A stretch of DNA of 64,000 bases, taken from contig JAZGTN010000007.1 in the NCBI GenBank assembly GCA_037783415.1, positions 627,501-691,500 of the forward strand. Direction: 5' to 3'. The notes beneath the pieces were generated by a model that worked only from the letters and a program-made list of their open reading frames with translations, searched no databases and was not told the origin of the DNA. The stretch comes from Leptasterias polaris (taxonomy: Eukaryota; Echinodermata; Asteroidea; Forcipulatida; Asteriidae). The position numbers and the translations under genes were made by a program. Positions 23,401 through 51,300 of this stretch are shown piece by piece (within the stretch, counting starts at the first letter, position 1; each line of letters begins with the position of its first letter).

Positions 23401-23731
23401 ACCTGCCACCTCCGGATTAATGTGTTAGCACTCTTCCAACTGAGCTATATAACCCTAGGGCTGTTAGTCTCCCTGTCTTTGTTCGGGGTGCCAGTCAGAA
23501 TTTGGGTGTGATCTCTGCCTATACGGCAGTTACAGGTTTTTGGTAGATTTATTCGTGACGAAAGGATGTGATTGGATAAAGTCCAACCTGCATTGACCAA
23601 TTGAATGACAGCATTTTTCCTGTTTTTCCCCCTAGTCTGTTTATGACATTCCGGGCCTTACGATTGGACAGCAGGAGTACTACGCTTACGTCTACTATCC
23701 AATCAACATCAACTTCTGGGAACGATTATAA
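11418..23731 (+). CDS. ATP6V1C: V-type proton ATPase subunit C, complete coding region in 10 exons
   Basis: It encodes subunit C of the cytosolic V1 sector of the vacuolar proton pump, which bridges the peripheral stalks and helps control reversible V1-Vo assembly. Coding exons: 11418-11626, 13253-13338, 14161-14347, 15161-15259, 15386-15454, 16316-16408, 17024-17117, 18108-18205, 23074-23200, 23636-23731. All introns are GT-AG, phases match at each junction, and the total is 1158 nt (385 aa plus TAA), against 382 aa for human ATP6V1C1. Recognisable blocks are [17 protein letters not shown] at the N terminus, [36 protein letters not shown], and [15 protein letters not shown] with [20 protein letters not shown] near the C terminus. 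An acceptor lies directly before the ATG, so the 5' UTR has an unseen upstream exon. Introns hold two minisatellites, several MITEs and a full LINE. The paralogue suffix cannot be assigned. Confidence 0.97.
11634..11862 (-). mobile_element. tRNA-derived SINE, reverse, just after ATP6V1C exon 1
   Basis: On the minus strand the head is GCGTGTCGTGGCTGAACGG, then the shared tract around CTCTGGTGTTTCTGATCAGC. The body ends in the AGAAGGGGTTCTCCC block. The element begins 7 bp after the exon 1 donor. Confidence 0.7.
11901..13100 (+). repeat. Minisatellite, 24 x 50 bp, in ATP6V1C intron 1
   Basis: There are exactly 24 units of 50 bp, almost free of indels. Each contains CCAG[T/G/A]CAGCGTTC and TTCTCTCTTAACAG, then TGATCCGCTGGCCATAGGCT. 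Variation is nearly confined to one base early in the unit (T/G/A) and a dinucleotide at the end (CA, CG or TG before TTA). Units 11-14 and 20-23 share the same variant order. The core resembles the start of the dispersed repeat at 28036, and the matching right end of that repeat follows at about 13130-13180. Confidence 0.95.
13403..13950 (+). repeat. Minisatellite of ~24-bp units in ATP6V1C intron 2
   Basis: About 22 copies of a CTAAATTGTCCAGCATAGGC unit with a variable C/T run of 3-5 bases. Two copies (near 13597 and 13857) have expanded C runs with matching neighbours, which indicates a higher-order duplication of about 260 bp. The seed CTTCCAGCATAGGC is at the left edge. Confidence 0.9.
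14402..14597. mobile_element. MITE-like foldback, copy in ATP6V1C intron 3
   Basis: The ends GGGCCCAATTTCATAGAGCT and AGCTCTATGAAATTGGGCCC are perfect inverted repeats. The interior contains TTGCTTAACAATTTTCTGC and GGATACCAGTCACA. This is the clearest copy of the family. Confidence 0.85.
14826..15022. mobile_element. MITE-like foldback, second copy in ATP6V1C intron 3
   Basis: Same family and order as 14402-14597 (GCGGGATACCAGTCACAG, GTACATGCGACATTG inside). The termini are more degraded: GGGCCAAATTTCATATAGAG and AGCTCTATGAAGTTGGGC. Confidence 0.8.
15465..16240 (+). repeat. Composite ~70-100 bp tandem array in ATP6V1C intron 5
   Basis: About eight units, each with GCCTTGGTGCCCCTTGAAAT, then a TTCCAGTTT block, GCCTGATACTTCAC(A/G)G, and GAGGCAATTGCCTCCATGCC. 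Some units have an extra CAGAGGCAA insert. Unit length varies with that insert. The module resembles the dispersed repeat at 25645-25706. Open frames on both strands are by-products. Confidence 0.85.
16490..16690 (-). mobile_element. tRNA-like SINE (Asn-like head), reverse
   Basis: On the minus strand the order is GATAGCTCAGTTGGTAGAGT (A-box-like), then a GGAGGTCG stem, then GGTTCAAATCCCGCTC (B box). A tail with GGGTGTGATCCCTGGC follows further left in that orientation. Sister copies are at 23375-23545 (minus) and 39565-39660 (plus). Confidence 0.7.
17383..18010 (-). mobile_element. 5'-truncated, frameshifted CR1/L2-type LINE fragment
   Basis: On the minus strand 17775-18008 encodes [20 protein letters not shown] and [15 protein letters not shown], the characteristic end of CR1/L2-group reverse transcriptase. 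After a frameshift, 17528-17767 continues with [18 protein letters not shown]. The 3' end is a (TTA)n tail at 17380-17400, as usual for this group. The fragment lies in ATP6V1C intron 7. Confidence 0.85.
18270..18607 (+). mobile_element. Reference-quality copy of the AAAGGGTGT MITE family
   Basis: It starts TTAAAGGGTGTGTACAACAT and ends ATGTTGTACACACCCTTTAA, a near-perfect terminal inverted repeat. Length is about 338 bp with no coding frame. It lies in ATP6V1C intron 8. Other copies: 1749-1973, 2775-2896, 28445-28780, 37855-38188, 52339-52425. Confidence 0.9.
18685..19032 (+). repeat. Three tandem copies of a 116-bp unit
   Basis: CAACCCTCCTACTGT starts at 18685, 18801 and 18917, and the next word at 19033 diverges. 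The copies are nearly identical; copy 1 differs from 2 and 3 at a few sites. It sits directly left of the LINE target region in intron 8. Confidence 0.95.
19290..19480 (+). repeat. Tandem repeat in the LINE leader
   Basis: About three units of roughly 65 bp share GGACAACTCTGATTTCAAAC, CCGGGTAGGTAG and TGCTCGT(C/T)AG blocks. Internal 5'-UTR repeats are common in LINE promoters; promoter activity here is inference. Confidence 0.75.
19998..22904 (+). CDS. LINE endonuclease-reverse transcriptase polyprotein
   Basis: This 968-aa single open frame drives target-primed reverse transcription of the element. The N-terminal ~245 residues are an apurinic-type endonuclease: LCESRLN with the catalytic Glu, GDFN at 165-168, and SDH at 240-242. 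The reverse transcriptase occupies about 430-740: [52 protein letters not shown] with VPQGS at 666-670, and the catalytic YADD at 695-698. The C-terminal part (NRFLFS end) follows without a visible zinc knuckle or RNase H motif. No stop or frameshift breaks the frame, so the copy may be recent and could be active; I infer this from intactness and the target duplication only. The ATG chosen is the first in the frame after the repeat-bearing leader. Confidence 0.95.
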   Translation: MTVQTNVPRSKPASRIPPSRASTSKALNVCFANVRGVRGNFTAIQSFLHANSPDILALCESRLNDEVMSTSLAVPGYVIHRLDAPPCHGLCIFVKASLPLSREIALEDVTHEYVCLRLALIHSTMYLYFLYRSPSSQHCAIFDAISSSIDSALSHHPTAEVMVFGDFNVHHKEWLVHSHSTNASGVSAYNFAVSHDLTQIISAPTRIPDRASDNRYLLDLFLCSNPNSCRPTILSPLGTSDHVNIEVQISCSSTPTSSHPYHRTVFQYGKADWDGLRSFLGDVPWNSVFCLSPSEAATEVTDWIQIGMDLFVPSRTYQVKPHSNPWFTPTCAAAIAHRNHYFHQFHRVGSTEARHKFRLASNHCKKVLESAKCQYAESLRDSITTQRLGSKDFWRIANSVLNRSKSTIPVLFNGPEVLTSPSDKANLFAERFAANSTLDDSGHNLPDFPLRTDSIISSVIITPKMVAKVIKHLDTSKATGPDSIPVLVLKMCSPELSSVLSKLYNLCLSNSTFPSDWKAASVVPVFKGSGEKSDPSNYRPISLLPIISKVFECLINQHLMDYLETNTLLADVQYGFRHSRSTGDFLSLVTEHLNRILDLCGEARLVALDISKAFDRVWHKGLIHKLKSYAICGQLLNLISDFLSDRKFTVVHEGQSSSVHSVNAGVPQGSVLGPTLFLLYINDLPDSISSQIAIYADDTTLYTTYPGPRFSTRQAQASNDLNHDLTNVNNWGIKWLVTFNERKTHLLSVSRSTSKSSVRSTLFMNSTSLQEVSDIRLLGLDITNKLSWVKYIGDVAKRASQRIGCLYRARKCLPPSAILYLYKTTIRPVMEYCCHIWSGAPACHLSLLDRIQRRVVNLVGKELSSSLEPLSHRRNVSSLSLFYRYYHGVCSNGLSLVVPVDRPAQRTTRTSVKSHPHTVVTPKSRTKMYATSFFPRTASLWNSLPASCFPAVYNLSQFKRNVNRFLFS
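23375..23545 (-). mobile_element. tRNA-like SINE (Asn-like head), reverse
   Basis: Minus strand: ATAGCTCAGTTGGAAGAGTG, then TAATCCGGAGGTGG, then GGTTCAAGTCCCGCTC. The right side carries the family body GGGTGTGATCTCTGCC. It lies in ATP6V1C intron 9. Confidence 0.7.
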
Positions 23732-24004
23732 GTCACCTATCAAAGCAATGGACAACTCAGTCAGTATTGTTATGTAGATGAAAAACCTTTTGGAATGTCA
23801 TATCTATACATTTGTATTTATCTAAATATGAATATACGTGAGTATTTATAAAAATGAACCTCCTGCTGTTGGTGCCATGTGTATGAAGGCATTTGATTGA
23901 CCATTCATAGAAACCCCAGACTGTTTAGGCAGTCCTATTGGTTTAAAGGTGGTCACATGACCATGTCTACCTGGCTGATAAATTCATAGCTGAGCTGTTT
24001 GAGA

Positions 24005-24203
24005 CCTGGGCTCAATTTCATAAAGCATGTAAGCACAGAAATTTGCTAAGCACAGACAAATATTGCTTAGCAGAAACTGGTTATCAGCCAAAATTCCATA
24101 AATTTAACACTGTTTTGACTGGTGCCCCAATAACATTTTGCTAAGCATAGAAATTTCCTAAGCAGTATTTTTTGCTTAACAGCTTTATGGAATTGGGCCC
24201 TGC
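24005..24203. mobile_element. MITE-like foldback (TTTCATAAAGC variant)
   Basis: The left end is GGGCTCAATTTCATAAAGCA and the right end GCTTTATGGAATTGGGCCC. The interior repeats the GCTTAGCAGAAACTGGTTA and TTTGCTAAGCA words of the family. Confidence 0.75.
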
Positions 24204-25721
24204 AGGTGGCTATAGAGCGTTCAATGTGAATGGTCAGTTAATGAGAGATTTATCCCAAACTGGTTTTATCTCCAATTGGGTAAAGACGACTTCTTACTGC
24301 TTGGATGTAAATCACCAAACCCTGGTTGACATGATTTTTTTCTGAAACACCCCAGATATATAAATGACCTCTGATTCTTATTCCCTTCTCTTTGGGGTGG
24401 TGGTTTCTCTGATGTAAGTTGTGTTTTTATTTTTATAAACACAACGTTTTCCTTTAAAAAAAAGAAATTTTAGATTTATTCAAACTGTTTAAATCAAGGC
24501 CCAAAGTCATATACAGCTTATCGCTTTACAAGAATAAGCAGAAAACCAGTAATCCACAATATGCATCACATGGTATGAATGATGACTGGGTACCAATTTT
24601 TGGTTACCTAACAAATTTCATTTTCTGTTTATTTTGTCAGCAATTTCATAACATTTTTGTCAAATTTGTGACTGTTTTTAAATTTGGTTTAAGACTTGCT
24701 ATGCTCAATGGCTGTATTAAGAAATTTAATTACATGTTCCCGCTTGGAACAAAATTCTGAAAAAATTTGACTTCAATTGAGGTTTTTATTGTTCAATTCA
24801 TTTTCACAATTCAATTTATTTCCATTCTCAAGATTTCCTTTTGCTTTTTTTCCTCAACAATTTCTTTAATTTAACAGAAGTTCTTTTACTTTTGAGATCT
24901 TTGTAACCTTGGCAGCATTTTACATTACATCATTACATCGTGAATTACATAGTATTTGTAAGAGTAGTGTTGGCTTCAAAGGAGTTAGTGTTGCAAAAGA
25001 TTCAACCAGCATGCTCTGATCGTCTGCCAAAAAAACTACTCCATTTTTATGCTACTAGCTACTTTTTGAGCCACTTACTAGAAAATATCGCTTAGCGAGA
25101 AACCAGTCAAGCAGTGTACATGATGTGGCATTTTGCTTGATAAGTTGTTTCCGCTAATCAAAATTGTTTGTGCTCCGCAAATTTGAGCCAACATGAGTTT
25201 CAGTTCTACTTCATACTTGCTTGTATTGTATTTCCACCTCGCAAAGTTTCAAGTCATACTTAATCTTTTCTTTCTGAATTCCAGATTTAAAACTTTTAAG
25301 TTGTCCTCCTTTTTCGTTTATTATTTTGTTATTTAAACAAACGTTTTCTTATAAACTGATAGTATAAATATATATGATAAATCCTAAATTGGTGCAAATA
25401 GATTAGTAACAATAATAATAATTAGTTTTTATATAGTGCTTTATCTACAAGTGTCTAAAAGCGCTTATCATTTATTTCCAGACAGGTAATACATGTAGTT
25501 GTTGTGTCCTTTGTGCTAATACAGCAATATTCCCAAACGGAACTACTTTTTGTTACGTTATTGGATAAATAAAGCCAAATTACTTTGGCTGCAGCTACAG
25601 TGTTGAAAAGTTTGCCATTTCAGTGGTCTGACCATAGCCAAGGCCTACCTTGGTGCCCCTTCAAAAGTTTCCCATAGACTTTAAGATTTACCAATGGACA
25701 TGCCCCTCCGGAATTCCTGGG

Positions 25722-26038
25722 CTTGATTTCATAAAGCGCTAAGATTCATCTTAAGACGAGTTGTCAGTATGTATCACCATAGTGATTTGTATTGGGACGA
25801 CACACTTTGCTTAGCAATTAAGATTGATTTGCACTTGAGATCATTCTTAATTCTTACGGAAGCAGGGAATTCCGCGCTTACGTCAAGCGTATTTCATGGG
25901 TTAGCAGAGAAATTTTGCTTGCGTAGTCCTCGTTATTAGGCATTCTAGCGCGGAAATTTGACGCTTGCTCGGTAAGCGGAGAACAGTGATTGCTAGGGCA
26001 GAATTCGGCGGTAAGCAGACCATGAAATTGGGCCCTGG
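25722..26038. mobile_element. Two abutting foldback fragments
   Basis: 25722-25865 matches the element at 44009-44161 (CTAAGATTCATCTTAAGACG, GAGTTGTCAGTAT, CTTTGCTTAGCAATTAAG). 25868-26038 resembles the element at 1310-1572 and ends GACCATGAAATTGGGCCC. Confidence 0.65.
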
Positions 26039-26879
26039 TCTGTTGTATATGGGCCTGAAGATACCCAGAGGGTACGGAGGCCATGGCCTCTGTTGCTCTG
26101 GTCTTAGTGCCTCTTCAAAGTTTCCCATAAACTTTAAGATTTGTCATTGAAAGTGAAGATATAAATAGCCTTGCCTTCTCAAAGATAAAAATCCAGATTG
26201 AGATTAATATTATAGAGATTTCTGTCATTTTATTTTAGGGAGGTGCCACTAAAATGTTATTTTTATTTAAGCAATATTTCTACCTTTGAATGTATTTTAT
26301 TCCCCCAGAAAAAGAAAAAAAAACAAATAAGGATGTAGAATCTCATTTCAAATTGTGAAGGAGAGCTACTAGTATTGTCGTATTATTTTATGAAATACCA
26401 CAAATAACAGAGTTTTATAATCGTATTTAAACAAGTGGTAAATATAATTAAATAAATGTTCAAAATAAGTCCACATGGTCTTGTGATATCATGTATTAGT
26501 ACTGACCACTTTGTGAAACATTGAAATAAAATGTAAATTGTGTATACAAAAATATAAATTCTTGCACGTTTCTTATTTTTAAAAGTTTTCAAATCTAGAG
26601 GGGTACTTCTTAAACTGGCACATTAATCCGAAAGTTGCAGTTAAAGACCTTAACCTAGTCAACTTTTCTTTGTTCACCCCAAACTAAAAAGAAACAGTGC
26701 ATACGGATGTTTTACACGATAATATGCTGGTTTAGGGACCTTTTATTTGGAAGTTCACAGAGTGAGTATTTATATCACATGGTAATTGACCCCCCATGTG
26801 ACCACTCTTCAACCAATCAGCATGCTCAAATTCTCCAAGGTATTTATTACCACACAAGAAATGAATAAAAGTAGTTTAC

Positions 26880-27260
26880 AAATGAATCAGTTTCCTCCGA
26901 GGTGGCCAGACTTGCACTGTGTGAGAAGAGACGCATCGACAGTCACCATCACGAGAAGCTGCCCCTCCCAACTAAAGCACAGCTACCCCCTGGACATACA
27001 TGTAGGCAGGACTGGACAACATGGAAGTCCCTCAATAGACTACGTACAGAGGTGGGACGATACAAGATAAACATGAAGAAATGGGGATATACTGACGATG
27101 ATGACACCAATTGCGTTTGTGGCACATCACCCTCAATCTATGTCACACCATCTATGATGCTCAGCCCTTGAGGAACAGTGCTGCCTTGAAAACCTGATGG
27201 CAGCAAACGAGAAGGCTGTGAGATGTGCCCAATCCTGGCCAAACATTTGAGAGTAGATGA
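26880..27260 (+). pseudogene. Decayed retrotransposon reverse-transcriptase C-terminus
   Basis: The frame 26902-27171 contains WTTWKSLNRLRTEVGRYKIN and MKKWGYTDDDDTNCVCGT. This is the 'LNRLR...G R...L..WG...C.CG' signature of the C-terminal region of several non-LTR retrotransposon polyproteins. It breaks after a frameshift (HLC...C should follow). Only about 380 bp remain, ending in a GAAAGAAGAAG-like tail. Confidence 0.7.
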
Positions 27261-28035
27261 TGGACTCGAAAGAAGAAGACCACAAAATAATGAGTAACAG
27301 TGGACAGTAGTTGTGACTTTTTACAAAGCATCCCTTTCAGACATTTTTTATTATAACATTGAAAACATTGACAGTTATATTAAAGAAGCTGGCAAAAGAA
27401 TTTTCAATAAATCTGACCTTGCCAGGGTCAGGGGTCACCTGACGGCCAGGAGGTGAATACTATCTATGCATTATAAAAGTAAACAAGACAATCTCATGGG
27501 AAATGGTTCGCAAGTCTTCCAGTTGGAAATATCAAAGTATGGCAGAAAGTTCAACAAACTTCAACTGTTGGTGTTTATGGGAAAAAAGGAAACTTTTACG
27601 CCACATAAAATGTGTAAGACTCGGGAATAATTTTCAAGTGACTTATTCCCACAATAGAACCCTTGCATGTGACATCACAAGACCCAAACAGCGCCCTCAA
27701 TGAGATCAATGAAGACCTATCATTGGCTGAGAGTTTTGCGCAGCACTGGTGAACCTTTCCATTTTCTGACCCCAATGATGGCGGCCAATGCCAGAGGTCT
27801 ATCACAATAATTTTCAATGTTATTAATTATTCATACAGTTTTATACCTCAAAACTTTACAATTATTATTAAACATATCAGAACGGAAACGTTTTTCTGTT
27901 TTATAGTCAAAGCCATTATTTGACTGCAGGGCTCATAGAAAATTCTATTTGGTTCGTAAATGTGACATAATCCCACTGTAAGCCACGCCCACTTCACACA
28001 AACTGGCTCTACTGATTATCAATAAGCCAATACAG

Positions 28036-28235
28036 CGTTCTCCCCTAACACTGTAACAGTGGTCCACTGACTAAACACCAATAAAATACCCGAGGACCAG
28101 TCGATATTCTTTCCAAGACGTCCGGCTGGCTAGTTGTGTTAAAAGAGCATGGATTAGTGATAATGTTGGTGGACTAGTGACAAATAAGTTAACTGGTCCT
28201 GCTACCTAGTCACTGAAACAGGTAAAGGCGAAACC
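28036..28235 (+). repeat. Dispersed repeat (GCGTTCTCCCCTAACACTG family)
   Basis: It starts GCGTTCTCCCCTAACACTGT and ends near AACTGGTCCTGCTACCTAGTC. Related pieces lie at 322-440, 6550-6740 and 13130-13180, and the 50-bp minisatellite at 11901 appears to be built from its left end. Confidence 0.6.
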
Positions 28236-28444
28236 TGCCATAGGAGTTGCATTGAAGAAAAGTTATTAACTGAATCTGGCTTTTTAAAAGGTCTTCGCAG
28301 AATTAAAAGTTTCTTTCACAAGAAATTCTTTTGGACAATGATTTCGGTAAAATGACACACAGACATAGCTTAGGTGCTGAAAGTAGTGACAACTTTGGGC
28401 GTGCGGCAGATAACCATGCATGTGACGCAATGATTTATCAACAG

Positions 28445-28780
28445 GATTCTGTATACAACATTGGTAAGATTGAAAATATAAATGTTCACAGAATTGCACA
28501 CGGTATAAAGATGGTCATGGTGGAAAACTTCCCTTGAAATAGTTTTGCTTGAAATGCTAAATTTTTTACAAAATTAGTAACACAATTGGTCTTTATCACG
28601 AGTGATAAAATACGATGTTTGAAAACAGTAAAAACATACAATGTGGATTTTCACCGTTTTAACACGACTCCAAAGACCAATTTAGCTTAAACTTTCCCAG
28701 GTCTGTTATTTCATGTATATGTTGGGTCACGTTTGGATACAGGTCTTTGGCAATTACCAATGTTGTACATATGCTTTAAG
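28445..28780 (+). mobile_element. AAAGGGTGT MITE family copy
   Basis: Left part GTATACAACATTGGTAAGAT; right part CAATTACCAATGTTGTACAT. The outermost left bases are diverged. Confidence 0.75.
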
Positions 28781-29215
28781 TCAGAAATATGAATATCTCA
28801 ACTTTGAAAAAATCTTCTCTTATTGTTGGAGGTCTCAAAGCTGGATGAGAACTCATCCCGGATATTCTTTTTTTCCCAGAATTGTCAAATTCTCAGAGAC
28901 ACTGGTCAAGAAAGTTTTCCAAATTATACACTTCTAAAAATAATTTTGTATTTGTCATCCTGGTTTCAGATTCTACCAATATTTTGTATGTTTTCTTTCT
29001 TTCTTTCCCCTTCACTTCTTACGAGGAAAAAAACTGTGAAATAATTTTCAAAATTTACATTCTGCTTTAAAAGACACCAGATTTAAACTTCTAAAACAAG
29101 CAGATTTTCTCATATGGGTTCTGGGTTTTTTACAACGGTAATCTGCAATGGAAATAGTCAAGATTAGTGAGCTAACAGAACGTTGATGACAGGTTTTTTT
29201 CTGGGGATGTTTCGA

Positions 29216-47610
<18,395 letters not shown>

Positions 47611-48338
47611 GATGATAAGTGAAAATAATAAATGTCGCTTGGTGGCGCTATCCGTGTCGCTTGGTGGCGCTATCCGTGTCGCTTGGTTTATTTTCAGTGA
47701 GAAAGGAATACTCAGATATAAAAAAGTTTCGCATTAATTTTTCTTACAGTTTTCTGTTTTACTACAATGATTTAATGATTTTAAAAAAGAAATAATAATT
47801 TCTACCTAACTAATTTAACTGATTTTTGGGGTGTTATCAACCATTAACGACCGTCACCCATTGTAAATCAAAACTTCTAACTTTTGCATTGTTTTCATAA
47901 AAGAATCTATTAAATTTTTAGCACTAATGAATATTACCTAAAATATAAAGACGACATTGGACGTGTTATAATTATTCTTAGTTTTTAGCCATTTCAGCTC
48001 AGTATTTCTTTACAGCGTGGTTACTGAGTGACGGTCATATGCGATATTTAACAAAACTTATTGAGTGGTTAAAATTTTGTGCTCTCTTTTACGACTCTTT
48101 TACCTACCGCTAATCAGTGACGGTCTTTGACTCAACTCAAATATTGGTACTAAGGACAAATTTGACACTCACTTCAATTCATTCTACTTCCGCAATTTCA
48201 ATGAATACGGTCATTTGTACACAAAACGAGAGTCTGACACAGCCGCGCCTTGGAAAATTCATCGAGCAAATATGTTTGTAAATTGAACGTTTTTACCACT
48301 TTTAAGAAATAAATTGAGTGAGCTGCAACTGAATCACA
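47611..48338. promoter_or_regulatory. Head-to-head spacer, candidate bidirectional promoter
   Basis: The PSMD2 ATG (47610, minus) and NCKAP1 ATG (48339, plus) are 728 bp apart, so both 5' UTRs and promoters must fit here unless upstream exons exist. Visible: GTCGCTTGGTGGCGCTATCC repeated twice plus a partial third at 47634-47692; GTGACGGTC at 48028-48036 and 48117-48125 and its inverse GACCGTCAC at 47849-47857; and a related TACGGTCAT near 48207. There is no clear TATA pair. Regulatory function is inferred from position. Confidence 0.6.
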
Positions 48339-51300
48339 ATGTCTGTGAATCAAAGCCAGCAAAAGTTAGCTGAAAAGCTGACAATTTTGACTGATCGTGG
48401 ACAGGGAATGTTGGCTCGTCTTTACAACATCAAAAAAGTAAGTCTTCAAAATTTGCCCTTTTTTATAAACCGCTGCCTGTGTGTGTAAAACATCCACACA
48501 CCCACTACCATACATTGGTACCATTGCTACACTAGTCAACCCATAAAAAGAGCTGTTGTTTAAAATGTGAACCGTGTATGTATTTTTGGGGCGTTCACTG
48601 CTCTTTGTTTTGAAATAAACAAATTTAACTTGCAAAAATAGAGAAAATATTTATATTTTTGTGATTTTACAAATGCGCCAATGATTCAAATGAATGACAA
48701 AGAGTGACATGTGCATTATGATGAGTATGACTTATGAATATGAGTGTCCTGCCTCCATGTTCATAACCAATGCAATGGAAAAGACAAGTTTATGATGTGT
48801 AGGCTCGTGGAAGGAGGTGGGGGATCAGAGGGGGTTGATGTTGGAATGTATTGTTAATGTTAGATTTGTTTAGTTGCTACTATTTCCTTGTAATTTTTGG
48901 TCCAGAAGAATGCTCAAGTTTCAGTATTGAAAAGTCCCTCCGTCATTTTAATTTTAAAACTTTTAATACAAAAAATAACAACTTCATCATTCTTCCCCCG
49001 GCCCTACTAGTTTATTATTAGCATTTATGGCCTATATTTTCCTTCACAGTCCACGTTTCTCAAATTAGTGGTTCACTTTTTGATGTATTTTCTCTGTAGT
49101 TTTTAGAATGTTTTGAAGGAAAATTTAATAATGATTTTTTCTTGCAGGCATGTCAAGATCCGAGGTCACGCCCAGCATTTCTTTCAGAAAAAGCTCTGGA
49201 GCCATGTCTCAAGAGCATCGTCAAGAAATTCCCCAACACCGAGAAAAACACACAGGTGAGTCTACATCAGTGAGTTTTATACAACAATATGATTTCATTT
49301 TGCCCTAAAACATTGTATTACAAGGCCGTCAGGTTGGCATAGTGGTACCTGTCGGTCCTGGCCTAACACCTCTGGGACCCTAGTTCAAATTCCACCAGGG
49401 GCTCTCAATGGATTGGGTTTTCAGTCCATACCGTGGATTCCACTTCCCACCTGGAATAACTCTCTGTGGTTTTCCTCCCACATCTAAAACTGAAACTTCC
49501 TTCCTTGTCTTCTCTCCATGGGGTTTTGGCTAGTACAGTGATTTTAGTTCGCTATTCTGAGAGTCCATTGCTTCACAACCAGAATTAATAGGCCTATATG
49601 AAACAAAATTTTATATACTCAGTGCTTTCCTGAGCCCTTTGGAAAAAAACACACAGCAGCACCACGAGTGGGATTCGAACCCATGATCTTTTGCAGTGTA
49701 GAGCAGATGTCTTAACTGAACTTGTCGGGTGATGAAATGCCAGTTTTTATCCTACGGTAGTTGTAGTGTTGGATACCACAAAATGTTGTGCATTTGCTGG
49801 TTGCAAGGTTGAAACTGATGTGAAACCTTGGCGTCAATAAATTACTTTTTTTCTTTCTTTTTGCGCTTTTAAATACATTGCTAGTTTTTATTCAAGTTTC
49901 CACTTGTTGTTTTATCATCGAGACTACAATAGTCATGTCAGATAGTAATTTTTCTCTAGATTTTCTGACCATCTCAATTGACAAACTTCTGTAGTCTCTT
50001 CGATCAATTTGTTAAACTCATCCTCATTTCCTTTTCCTCAGAAAATAAAACAATAAGAATCAACATCCTTATAAAGACAAATCCCTAATCTTAAAGCAGT
50101 TTGTAAGTGCAGTTTGTTTTCCCAAAGAACCCTCAACACCTGTTTTTATTTCCTACAGGGTCAACTGGCCCCAATAGATCAACGTAAATCTGAGATATTA
50201 AAGGTGCTGAGTGTTTACTACACAACCTTCCGCGATATCCATGAATACACGGTAAGATGACCTCTAATCCCACAACCCCTGAACCCCCGCCTGGAAATGT
50301 GCTGATGCATACTGTGTACGCATCAGTGTACCTATTGAGGGTGCTGTTTGAGCTTGTGTCGTCTGTTACTGTTAAAAGTTTGCATCTGTGATGATTTTCT
50401 AAGCAGAAAGTAGTTTTAAATACTTAGTTAATTTTTGAGATTGTTTTTATGTCATTAAGACTGCATTATAGCCCTGTCAGATCTTAATTTGTCTCAAGAT
50501 TGTCTGACCATCTCAATTTTATCTTGTCTCCTTGAAAATTAACTTGTTACATGTATACATTCATCCTCATTTCCCTTTCCTCAAAACAAAACTAAGAATC
50601 AATTTCCTTATTTATCAAGTCAAATCCCTAATCTTAAAGCAATTGAGTTTGTAAGTGCAGTACTTCACAGAAGTAATTTGACAGCATTTTGAAGAGGTTG
50701 ACATTTCCTTTAACGTGGACATCCCTGTTGCTTTTGTTGTAAGATTTCTTTACATAGTGAATGAAGGGCTGAGGTTAATCCGGCTGGAATTACATGTAGG
50801 TGATGTACATGGTGCATGTGTGTGTGTTCTTATTATGTCAAACCACTTCCTTGTTCAAGAAACAGCAATACTAATGGTGGTTTTAGAAGCCTCTCATTGA
50901 ATCTACCTAGTGTCATGTTGAGAAAATAGAATTAGCTGTTGCAAACTGTTTACCAACCCAAAAGACATGTGGTATAGACCATGTTATTTTTGTTTACAGA
51001 GTAGTGGCCTTGTACATTCTAAAGCATTTCCTGACAGGCAAGATACTACACAAGCCATATGGGAAAATTTACATTTTGTGTCATAATTTTCACATAAATT
51101 CAAAATTTACAAAAGCAACAGCTTGCAGCTTTTGAGATGTCCCCCCTTTGTTCAAATCAAAAGTTGAGAAAAATCAGACGGTGCAATCTCCATAAAACAT
51201 AAGATTTATTGTATTCTTCCATTGAGCTGTGTACAAACTGTGCCTGCAGGAAGTCCAGGCTCTGTGGCTCTTTTGTAAACATGTGATGTCACAGGTCACA

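Larger units (their letters stand above)
23732..29215. other. Convergent intergenic spacer / 3' UTRs
   Basis: This 5.5-kb stretch lies between the stop codons of ATP6V1C (+) and PSMD2 (-). It holds the 3' UTRs of both, whose ends I cannot fix; AATAAA words on the plus strand occur at 25568, 26451 and 26525 among others. It also holds repeats listed separately. I see no third gene. Confidence 0.5.
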
